From assembly GCA_027325115.1 (NCBI GenBank), contig DAHWFG010000638.1:1-16645 (forward strand): DNA of 16,645 nucleotides. Reading direction: 5' to 3'. This stretch comes from JAKBCQ01 sp021807585. GTDB taxonomy: Bacteria > Planctomycetota > Planctomycetia > Isosphaerales > Isosphaeraceae. Shown here one piece after another: positions 7,425 through 15,400 of this stretch. The notes under the pieces are model-generated. The model worked only from the letters and a program-made list of their open reading frames with translations, was not told the DNA's origin and ran no database searches. Both the position numbers and the translations under genes were made by a program. The first letter of the stretch is position 1, and each line of letters starts with the position of its first letter.

Positions 7425-9365
7425 TTGATTCACATGAGCATGTTCAAAAATGTATTTATGCGGAATTCTAATCCGGATCGGAGTTTATTCCCCCCGCATC
7501 GAGTCGTATTGAGTTTAATTATCACAATTCATTGCATTTTGGTATTGGGGATCATTCGTTGCAATTTCGTTACGGTCGATGAAATTGGACACGTGCCGTC
7601 GGGGATCACACATTGGCGGACGGGTCGCTTCGACGCGTATCGAGTCAATCCGCCTCTCGCTCGCATGATCTCTGCGCTTCCGGCGTTGATCCTAAGACCC
7701 ACACTAGGACACACTCGATTGAATACGACGGCGGACATTTTGAGACCGGAGTGGCCGATCGGGTTTGATTTTATCAACGACAATCAATCTCGCTATTACG
7801 ATATCGTCCGAACAGCGCGGCTTCCTGGATTGATCTGGTCTTTACTTGGGATAATCGTCATCTACAAATGGTCCAGTGAGCTTTATGGAACTTGGTGCGG
7901 GATACCGGGAGTCGCATTGTGGAGCTTCGACCCGACGATCCTGGGTTTCACCTCGCTCGTGACTCCGGATATCCCGGCGTCGGTGTCGGGACTATTCGCA
8001 ACATATCTCTTTTACAGATATCTAAATAAACCTTCCTGGAGTTTGGCGTGCGCATGTGGAATTATGCTTGGCGTCTCTCAACTATCGAAATATACACTAA
8101 TCCTTCTATATGCCGTGTGGCCGGTCGTCTGGATCTTTCACATCATAACGGATCGATCGCGCAAGGATCGTCCAAGTTCCTGGATGGTCTGTACGGGTCA
8201 TTCTGTAGTTATACTTGTTTTGAGCTTGACGATGATTAATCTTGGATATGGTTTTCGCGGGACGTTGCGATATTTGGGTGATTTGCCGTTTGTAAGTCGA
8301 ACGTTCGGCGGAGAAAGTTTTTCAGAACTCTCAGAGTTTCAGAATCGGTTTCAAGGTACATGGTTGGGAAGAATCTCGATTCCTTTGCCTGAAGATTACA
8401 TTAAAGGAATCGATATCCAGAAGCTCGATTTCGAGAGTCGTTTTCCCAGCTATCTCGAAGGTCGATGGCGGCGCTACGGTTGGTGGTATTACTATTTCTT
8501 AGCGCTCGCGGTGAAAGTTCCTTTGGGATTTTGGTGTTTGATCGTCTGGGGAATCATTTGGCCGTTGATCGGCAAACAATCATGCTTTCGCTTGTTAAAT
8601 GAATTGATCGTTTGGCTCCCCGCGATCGTCTTCCTCGACTTTGTCTCATCTCAAACTGGAATCAATCATCATATGAGATATGTGCTTCCGGCGTTTCCAT
8701 TCGTGATCGTCGCGACCTCCAAACTGGGCTATTTCTTGAATATCGGAAGGTGGAAATCAGGATTGTGCGTAATCGTCTTGCTATCGTGGGGAGTCGTATC
8801 GAGTCTGATGATTTATCCTCATTCGCAATCGTATTTCAACGAGATCGCCGGCGGCCCGGAGAACGGCGGCGCGCATCTTGTGGATAGCAACATCGATTGG
8901 GGCCAGGATTTACTGTTTCTCAAAAGTTGGATCGATCGTCATCCCGAAACGAAACCGATCGGGCTCGCCTACTACAATTTAGTCGATCCATCGATAATCG
9001 GAATCGAATATACCGTTCCAAGTCCTTTCCCTCGAGAGCTTTATCACGAAGGCTCGGGACGATATGATCATCTTGGTCCGAAACCGGGATATTACGCGGT
9101 AAGCGTGAATTATCTTCGGGGATCCTCTTCATTCGCTCCGCCCGATCATAAAAGTCAATGGATCCCTCTCGGTGGGATTGAACCTTACTCATACTTCCAA
9201 TTCTTTCGTCCGATCGCACGCGCAGGGTATTCGATTTACATCTATCATATCACGCTCGACGAGGCGAACGCGGCGCGGCGGAAGATGGGCCTGCCTCTCT
9301 TAACCCGCGGCGACGCGAAGGGTTCCGGCGCCGATATTCCCGAAGGATCGGCGCGGGATCCTTGA
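7425..9365 (+). CDS. GT-C family (PMT/ArnT-like, GT39-type) membrane glycosyltransferase, copy B
   Basis: A paralog of 2183-4120 (646 versus 645 residues). The start is taken as TTG 7425, six bases after AAGGAG (7413-7418). The in-frame GTG at 7407 lies before that site and is rejected; ATG 7434 is an alternative. Helix one is followed by the acidic pair D52-E53 (VTVDEIGHVPSG) and RVNPPLARM, the GT-C active-site region. Conserved HHMRYVLPAFPF and HLVDSNIDWGQDLLFLKSW follow. It presumably uses a polyprenyl-linked sugar donor and acts on the outer face of the membrane; the acceptor is unknown. The bulk is AT-richer than copy A (24 of 60 bases are G or C in 7981-8040), but from about 9210 the DNA is almost identical to copy A. 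It is probably in an operon with 5171-7400. Confidence 0.88.
   Translation: MIHMSMFKNVFMRNSNPDRSLFPPHRVVLSLIITIHCILVLGIIRCNFVTVDEIGHVPSGITHWRTGRFDAYRVNPPLARMISALPALILRPTLGHTRLNTTADILRPEWPIGFDFINDNQSRYYDIVRTARLPGLIWSLLGIIVIYKWSSELYGTWCGIPGVALWSFDPTILGFTSLVTPDIPASVSGLFATYLFYRYLNKPSWSLACACGIMLGVSQLSKYTLILLYAVWPVVWIFHIITDRSRKDRPSSWMVCTGHSVVILVLSLTMINLGYGFRGTLRYLGDLPFVSRTFGGESFSELSEFQNRFQGTWLGRISIPLPEDYIKGIDIQKLDFESRFPSYLEGRWRRYGWWYYYFLALAVKVPLGFWCLIVWGIIWPLIGKQSCFRLLNELIVWLPAIVFLDFVSSQTGINHHMRYVLPAFPFVIVATSKLGYFLNIGRWKSGLCVIVLLSWGVVSSLMIYPHSQSYFNEIAGGPENGGAHLVDSNIDWGQDLLFLKSWIDRHPETKPIGLAYYNLVDPSIIGIEYTVPSPFPRELYHEGSGRYDHLGPKPGYYAVSVNYLRGSSSFAPPDHKSQWIPLGGIEPYSYFQFFRPIARAGYSIYIYHITLDEANAARRKMGLPLLTRGDAKGSGADIPEGSARDP
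9210..9297 (+). repeat. 88-base near-identical tract shared with 3965-4052
   Basis: Partner of the copy A tract, at an offset of 5245 bases, with two mismatches by eye. The tract is GC-rich while the preceding part of the copy B gene is AT-rich, which suggests sequence moved from a GC-rich copy into this one. Confidence 0.85.
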
Positions 9366-9486
9366 GGATTCCCCAACAATCGGCTCGCAATCGGCTTGCG
9401 TAGGCCCCTTGTCGATTGTACGATTAAGTCGTCGTGCGGCCTCAATTCGGCGGAACATTCTTGATCAATCCCGACGAGACGTGCTG

Positions 9487-10302
9487 ATGAAACCGCATCA
9501 CATCTTTGATCGATTGAGGTTTCTGATCGTCGTCATGACGGCTTTCGCGTGGTCGAATCCGCGGCGAGCGTTCGCGTTCGCCGATGAGATTCGCGTCGAC
9601 TTTTCCAAAACCGACCTCGATCGGCTGCTGTTTCGCACGATCAAGAGCGCAGGCAAGGGGAAATGGTCATTCGAGTCGGGGGGCTTGCGGGCGACGCTCC
9701 CCGCCGGCAAAACCGATCGTCCGCCGATGCGGCTCTCCGCCCAGGTTCGACTTGAAGGGGATTTCACGATCGAGGCGGGTTACTCGATCGCCAAACTCCC
9801 CAGGCCCAAATCGGGAGACGGACGCAATAATCTTGAAATATCGATCGCGACCGCCGACGGATTCGTCACGCTTTTTCGTAATGTTGAAGTCGGCCCGGGG
9901 GACCTTTACGGATATTATGTCCATAAATCTTTGGTCGATGATCTGTATGAAAGGTCGCCGACGAGCGATTCGGCGGGAATTCTCCGATTGTCAAGAAAAA
10001 ACGGGCGATTGACGTTCGAATGCGGCGAGACATGGTCGGATTTACGAACGATCGGCGCGATCGAGTTCGGTTCGCCCCCGATCACCGAGGTCGCTCTTCA
10101 GGTTTTGCCGTATCAAACGACCGATGCGATCGACGTTCGGTTCGATCGATTCACGATCAAGGCCGATCGAATCGTCAGACTTCAGGATTTATCGGATTCG
10201 GGATCTTCTTCGGTTTGGAAATGGGTCGGCTTCGTCTTGGTTTCCGTCTTAGCGGGATGCGCGATCGCGCGCGGATTGAGGTCAAAAACGAATCCATCGT
10301 GA
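9487..10302 (+). CDS. Secreted ConA/laminin-G-like protein with C-terminal anchor
   Basis: A 271-residue protein from ATG 9487. Earlier in-frame starts such as TTG 9409 lie before the signal peptide and have no ribosome binding site. Residues 1-32 form a signal peptide ending RRAFAFADE. Residues about 35-235 carry the layout of a concanavalin A-like jelly-roll as in DUF1080/DUF1583-type planctomycete proteins: a 'DFS...' opening, a 'GDFTIEAGYSI' strand, 'LRLSRKNGRLTFEC' and 'IDVRFDRFTIKAD' near the end. This is pattern-level evidence. Residues about 243-262 form a transmembrane helix (WVGFVLVSVLAGCAIA) with a short basic tail. Such domains often bind carbohydrate, which would fit the neighbouring glycosyltransferase, but that is inference. 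A truncated relative is at 4240-4497. It ends 23 bases before the DUF1559 gene. Confidence 0.8.
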   Translation: MKPHHIFDRLRFLIVVMTAFAWSNPRRAFAFADEIRVDFSKTDLDRLLFRTIKSAGKGKWSFESGGLRATLPAGKTDRPPMRLSAQVRLEGDFTIEAGYSIAKLPRPKSGDGRNNLEISIATADGFVTLFRNVEVGPGDLYGYYVHKSLVDDLYERSPTSDSAGILRLSRKNGRLTFECGETWSDLRTIGAIEFGSPPITEVALQVLPYQTTDAIDVRFDRFTIKADRIVRLQDLSDSGSSSVWKWVGFVLVSVLAGCAIARGLRSKTNPS

Positions 10303-10325
10303 ATATTACAATCGGAGAATTCGCC

Positions 10326-11300
10326 ATGAAACCGCGTCGCGGATTCACGTTGATCGAGGTTTTGGTCGTGATCGCGGTGATCGGGATCTTGGTCGGTCTG
10401 CTCCTTCCCGCGGTTCAGCAGGCGCGCGAGGCGGCGCGGCGCGCGCAATGCATGAATAACCTCAAACAAATCGGCGTCGCGCTCGCGAATTACGAAACCG
10501 CGACGCGCGTTTATCCGTTCGGCGTCGGCGGAGGAGGTCCTCCCGGCTTCGTCGCTCGATGGTCTGCTCATTCACAGCTTCTCGCTTATTTTGAACAAAC
10601 AAACCTTTTTAATTCGATGAATTTCGACTTCGTGCCGTGGGGACACAGCGTCGAATACAGCGCCTTCAACGCGACGGCTTTATCGACAAAAGTGGGCTTA
10701 TTTTTATGTCCATCCGATTTTGACGGAATTCTCGAATTGTATCGATTGTCGCATAACAATTACAGGGCGTGCGCCGGGACGAAGCCTTACAATCTGACGT
10801 TCGGGACGCCGAATTCGAAGGGGAAAAACGACGGAGCGTTCTGGTTCGACAGTTCGGTCAATCCCGCGTCGGTGCGCGACGGCTTGAGCCAAACCGCGTT
10901 TTTCAGCGAGCGTTGTTTGGGCGATTCGGCGCGTCCCGATCCGCTCTCGGATTATTACATCACCGATCCGACGTTGAGCGCGTGTTGGAACGCGGGGCCG
11001 AGTCGTTCGCCGCGCTGGATCAGCGACGTCGAGTGGTCGGGGGAAAGGTGGGGGGATGGAGGACTGTTTTACACTAGGTACAATCATATTTTTACTCCAA
11101 ATAAATCAAGTTGTAATTTTGGCGACGACGATTATTCGGGCGAGGTTGTGGCGACGGCGACGAGTCGTCATCCCGGGGGTGTGAACGTTTTGTCGGGCGA
11201 CGGTTCGGTTCGGTTCGTGAAGGAATCGATTGATTTAAAAACGTGGCAGGCGTTGGGGACGATCGCGGGGCGTGAGGTTGTGGATCAAGGGGGATTTTGA
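10326..11300 (+). CDS. DUF1559 pseudopilin-like secreted protein
   Basis: A 324-residue protein. ATG 10326 follows GGAGAA (10314-10319) and begins MKPRRGFTLIEVLVVIAVIG, a class III prepilin signal cut between G6 and F7, with the hydrophobic helix running to about residue 27. It continues with the DUF1559 signature (LLLPAVQQAREAARRAQCMN, then NLKQIGVALANYE) and ends with the family closing block HPGGVNVLSGDGSVRFVKES. This family is massively expanded in Planctomycetota and is thought to form type II secretion or pilus-like surface structures; the role of individual members is unknown. The frame extends upstream to 10020, but nothing there resembles the family. A 50-base AT-rich patch (11071-11120) lies in the variable region before the closing block. 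It is probably co-transcribed with the ConA-like gene. Confidence 0.96.
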   Translation: MKPRRGFTLIEVLVVIAVIGILVGLLLPAVQQAREAARRAQCMNNLKQIGVALANYETATRVYPFGVGGGGPPGFVARWSAHSQLLAYFEQTNLFNSMNFDFVPWGHSVEYSAFNATALSTKVGLFLCPSDFDGILELYRLSHNNYRACAGTKPYNLTFGTPNSKGKNDGAFWFDSSVNPASVRDGLSQTAFFSERCLGDSARPDPLSDYYITDPTLSACWNAGPSRSPRWISDVEWSGERWGDGGLFYTRYNHIFTPNKSSCNFGDDDYSGEVVATATSRHPGGVNVLSGDGSVRFVKESIDLKTWQALGTIAGREVVDQGGF

Positions 11301-11627
11301 TCGTTCGGGCCGGGTGGATTATCGAGGCGGCGTGCGATCATGTGTTCCGGGTCCGCGGCGGTTTGAGGATCGTGGCGTCGTTGATTCGGCGGCCTGTCTT
11401 CATGGATGGGGTCGAGCGGATTCTATTGAATCACGGTGGGGTCGATCGCTCCGAAGAGGTTCGGTCTTCGATCCCTTCGCGGCTCAAGAGGAAAAAGCGA
11501 TTCCAGCGGGTTGACTCGCGGTTCTCGTGGTGATAATATCATTGAACCTTTCGGTCCGGGGCGATGGAACATTTCGCCGCGGGATTCTCCCCCTTTTTAA
11601 CGGCCGATCTTGGCCCAGAGGAAGGAA
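11301..11627. other. Intergenic region between DUF1559 and antitoxin genes
   Basis: About 330 bases. Short frames here (for example 11297-11533) show no family pattern, signal peptide or convincing ribosome binding site and are not called. The only clear element is the promoter at 11511-11539. No strong terminator hairpin with a T-run was found after the DUF1559 stop. Confidence 0.6.
11511..11539 (+). promoter_or_regulatory. Sigma70-type promoter upstream of the antitoxin gene
   Basis: TTGACT (11511-11516), a 17-base spacer, and TAATAT (11534-11539) with an extended -10 TGA just before it. The overlapping GATAAT (11532-11537) is an alternative -10. Transcription would start near 11546, leaving a leader of about 80 bases before ATG 11628. 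Confidence 0.6.
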
Positions 11628-11951
11628 ATGGCTCAGTCCAGCGTTCGATTTATCGGCAGCCGAGAGCTTCATCGCGATTTACCCAAGGTTTTAGAGTCGC
11701 TGGAAGAATCCTCGTCGACCCGGTACGTTTTGACGATTCACAACAAGCCCAAGGCGGTTCTGATTGGCGCCGAGGCGTTCCTTGAGCTTCTCCGCGGTCG
11801 CACGCGTGCGGATCGCCTGCTTGCGCTTCAGCTCGAGGCTTTGAGCCAGGGGCTTGAAGACGGCGACGATCCGGCGGTCAAACCCGCGAAGAAGAGGATT
11901 CAGAAAACCGCGGAGAATCAGCCCGAGGAACTCGTCGAGATCGCGGGATGA
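11628..11951 (+). CDS. Phd/YefM-type antitoxin-like DNA-binding protein
   Basis: A 107-residue protein. ATG 11628 follows GAGG (11618-11621) by six bases; the in-frame TTG 11610 lies before that site. Residues about 6-60 fit the Phd/YefM fold: an IGSRELHRDLPKVLESLEES helix region, a VLTIHNKPKAVLIGAEAFLEL strand-strand-helix, then a charged helical tail (residues 62-107) of the kind that binds a toxin. In classic systems the protein represses its own operon and neutralises a RelE, Doc or PIN toxin. No toxin gene is visible on either strand before dnaE: the next 450 bases are non-coding. It may be a solitary antitoxin-like repressor, or its partner may have been lost. Confidence 0.8.
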   Translation: MAQSSVRFIGSRELHRDLPKVLESLEESSSTRYVLTIHNKPKAVLIGAEAFLELLRGRTRADRLLALQLEALSQGLEDGDDPAVKPAKKRIQKTAENQPEELVEIAG

Positions 11952-12403
11952 TTCGTCGTGCGGAACGCGATCCGCTCGGGTCGATGCGAGCCTGGCGCCG
12001 AGGTCGTGATCCGATTCATCGCGGCGCCTAGGAGTCGTCGAGCGGCGCGGTTCAAACGTCGAGCGTCTCCGAGAAGGCGTACGTCGTAGCGGATCGATCG
12101 CATTTCGCCATCGGTCGATTCTCGGCCGATTCTATCGAATCCTAACCGTCATGCATCGATTCCCCCCCTGCTTGCTTGAAGCGTGTTCGATCCGATCGAT
12201 CGCGCGGTTCGGCGGACGGAATCGACGCGCCCAAGCGTTTTATCACTTATTTTTATTATCATATCGCTAATTAACACTTATCATTTATGACGCTCGGGTA
12301 TTGACTCGGCGCCCCCGCCTCGTATAAAACGGCGTTTACCATTAACAAGGCCGTCGCCGCGGCGGCGGTCCTTCCCGAACCGTCGATCGAGAACGCGTCC
12401 GAG
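11952..12403. other. Intergenic region upstream of dnaE
   Basis: About 450 bases without a convincing gene on either strand; the minus-strand frame 11918-12103 has no recognisable features. The first 290 bases are rich in CGATCG-type words. Positions about 12239-12292 form an AT-rich block with repeated ACTTAT motifs that could act as an upstream promoter element. The dnaE promoter follows at 12301-12328. Confidence 0.6.
12301..12328 (+). promoter_or_regulatory. Sigma70-type promoter of dnaE
   Basis: TTGACT (12301-12306), a 16-base GC-rich spacer and TATAAA (12323-12328), preceded by an AT-rich block. The predicted start near 12335 gives a leader of about 70 bases before ATG 12404. Confidence 0.75.
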
Positions 12404-15400
12404 ATGAGCAAGCAATCTTTTGTTCATTTGCATTGTCATAGCCATTACAGCCTTTTGGACGGGTTGAGCAAGATTCCCGACCTGGTCGATCGGGTGAAGC
12501 GGCTGGGGATGCCGGCGATCGCGGTGACCGATCACGGCAACCTTTACGGAGCGGTCGAACTCAAGCGATCCGCCGAGGCCGCGGGAATCCAACCGATTAT
12601 CGGCATCGAAACTTATGTAGCTCCGTTTAAACGAACCGATCGCAAGGGAGGGGGAGCGTCGGGTCAGGAATACGCGTTTCACCTCACGCTGCTCGCCAAA
12701 AACGCCGAGGGGTTCCGCAACCTCTCCAGGCTCTCGTCGCGAGCGTTTCTTGAGGGGTTCTATTATCGTCCTCGGATCGACAAAGAAATTCTTGAACAAC
12801 ATTCTGAAGGAATTATTTGTTTATCTGGTTGCGCTTCGGCGGAGCTTTCGGATTTGCTGTTAAGCGATAAGAACGCCGAGGCCGAATCGTTGTGCGCGTG
12901 GTACGCGAAGGTTTTCGGTCCCGAGAATTTTTTCGTCGAGATCCAGGACAACGGGGTTTCGATTCAGAAGGATTGCACCGAGCGTGCGACCGACCTGGCG
13001 CGGCGGATGGGGCTGCCGCTGGTGGCGACCTCGGACGCGCACTATCTGACGCGCGACGACGCCAAAGCTCACGACGTTCTCCTTTGCATCAACACGGGGA
13101 AGACGCTCGACGATCCCAATCGGATGCGGTTCGACACCGAGGAGTTCTTCGTTCGATCCCCCGCCGAGATGTACGAGGCGATGCCCGATCACGCCGAGGC
13201 GTTGGCGCGTTCGGCCGAGATCGCATCGATGATCGATTACTCGGGTTTGGATCTGGGCAAACGTTCGTTTCCGTCGTTCAAGCCCCCCGACGAGAAAACC
13301 CCCGAGACGTATCTCGCCGAGCTGTGTCGCGCCGGGCTGTTCGATCGCTACGGCGAGAATCCCCCCGCCGACGCGGTTGCGCGGCTCGACCGCGAACTCG
13401 CGATCATCGTTCGAATGGGGTTCGCGTCGTACTTTCTGATCGTTTGGGATTTCGTCCGGTTCGCGCGCGAACGCGGCATTCCCGCGTCGGCGCGAGGATC
13501 GGCGTGCGGGGCTCTCGTCAGTTACTTGCTTTATCTCAGCCATGTTGATCCAATTAAATATGATCTTCTGTTTGAACGTTTTCTTGATCCGAGTCGGTCG
13601 GAGGCGCCGGATATCGACATCGACTTGTGCCAGGAACGTCGTTACGAGGTGATCGAATACGTTCGAGCCAAGTACGGCGCGGCGAACGTGGCGCAGATCG
13701 GCACGTTCGGCACGATGGCGGCGCGGGCGGCGATCCGAGACGTCGGCAGGGCGCTCAATATTCCTCTTACACGCGTCGACCAAGTGGCCAAGCTCGTGCC
13801 AAAAACGCTCCATATCACGGTCGCGGAGGCGATCGAGCAGGAGCGCGAGCTGAAGCGTTTGCGCGACGAAGATCCCGAGATCGCCAAGCTGCTTGAAACG
13901 GCGATCAAGCTCGAGGGGACTCCGCGAAACGTCAGCACGCACGCCGCGGGGGTGGTGATCGCCGACCGCGTCCTCTCGGATCTCGTTCCGCTCCAGAAAC
14001 TTCCCAACAAAGACAAAGATAAAGAATTCATCACAACACAATGGAACATGGGAGACGTCGAGAAGGCGGGGCTGCTGAAGATGGACTTCCTTGGGCTGCG
14101 CAATCTGACGCTCCTCGAGCGCGCTTTGGAGTTGATCGAGCGGGTGCGCGGCGAAAAGATCGACCTTGCGAAGCTCCCGCTCGACGACGTCGACACGTAT
14201 CAATTGCTTCAGCGGGGCGAAACGAAGGGGGTGTTTCAGCTTGAATCGCCGGGAATTCGCGAGCTTTTGGTGCAGATGAAGCCCGACGTCTTCAACGACA
14301 TCATCGCGACGAACGCGCTTTACCGCCCCGGCCCGCTCAACGGGGGAATGGTGGATTCTTATGTAAAGCGTAAACACAAGCAAGAGCAGCCTAGGTATCA
14401 TCATCCGATTATGCGTGACGTTCTCGAGGAGACTCACGGGGTGATGGTGTACCAAGAGCAGGTGATGCGGATTTTGAACGGGTTGGGGGATATCGAGCTT
14501 TCGCAAGCGTACGCGTGCATCAAGGCGATTTCGAAAAAGAAAACCGAGGTGATCGCGCAGGGGCGCGCTCAATTCCTTTCGGGGGCGACGGGGCGCGGGC
14601 TTTCGAAGGAGATCGCCACCGAGATCTTCGATCTGATCGAATTCTTCGGCGGCTACGGCTTCAACAAATCGCACTCGACCGCATATGCTTTGCTCGCTTA
14701 TCAAACCGCGTATTTGAAGGCTCATTATCCCACCGAGTTCATGGCGGCGCTGTTGTCTTCCGAGATCGACGGCGCCGAACGGGACAAGCTCTGTGAACAC
14801 ATTGACGATTGCAGACGCATGGGTATTGACGTTCTTTCACCCGATATCAATGAAGGCGAATCGACGTTTTTAGTCGCCGGCGAGAGGCGCATTCACTTCG
14901 GCCTGGCGGCGATCAAGGGAGTGGGAGAGAAGGCGATCGACGCGGTCGTCGCGGCTCGTAAAGAGAAAGGGGCGTTTCTCGACCTGTTCGACTTTTGCGA
15001 ACGGACCCCCGCGACGATCGTCGGACAAGCATGTATTGATACATTGATCAAAGCGGGGGCTTTCGACGTATTGGGGGCGAGGCGATCGCAACTTTTGGCG
15101 GTTTTGCCGCGGGCGATGCAAGGGGCGCAATCGAGCCAGGAGGATCGGAAACGGGGTCAACGGAGCTTGTTCGAGGCGTTCGATTCCAAAGACGACGGGG
15201 GATCGAAAACCGCGGCTCGCGAATCCCCCCCCCTTCCCGATCTCCCGGAGCTCGCCGACGCGATCCTTTTGGCCGAGGAAAAGAAAGCATTGGGATTTTA
15301 TATGTCGAGCCATCCGCTCGCTCGGCACGAAACGTTGCTGCGGGCGTTGGCGTCGCATCAGGTGATCGAGCTCGCGTCCGCCGCCGAGAAGGCCGAGGTC

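Noticed and set aside
10020..10325. N-terminal extension of the DUF1559 frame
   Set aside because: It overlaps the ConA-like gene in another frame and precedes the prepilin signal, which must be N-terminal.
12860..14800. 646-codon minus-strand frame opposite dnaE
   Set aside because: It has no family motifs and its composition is the mirror of GC-rich dnaE codons; it is a shadow frame.
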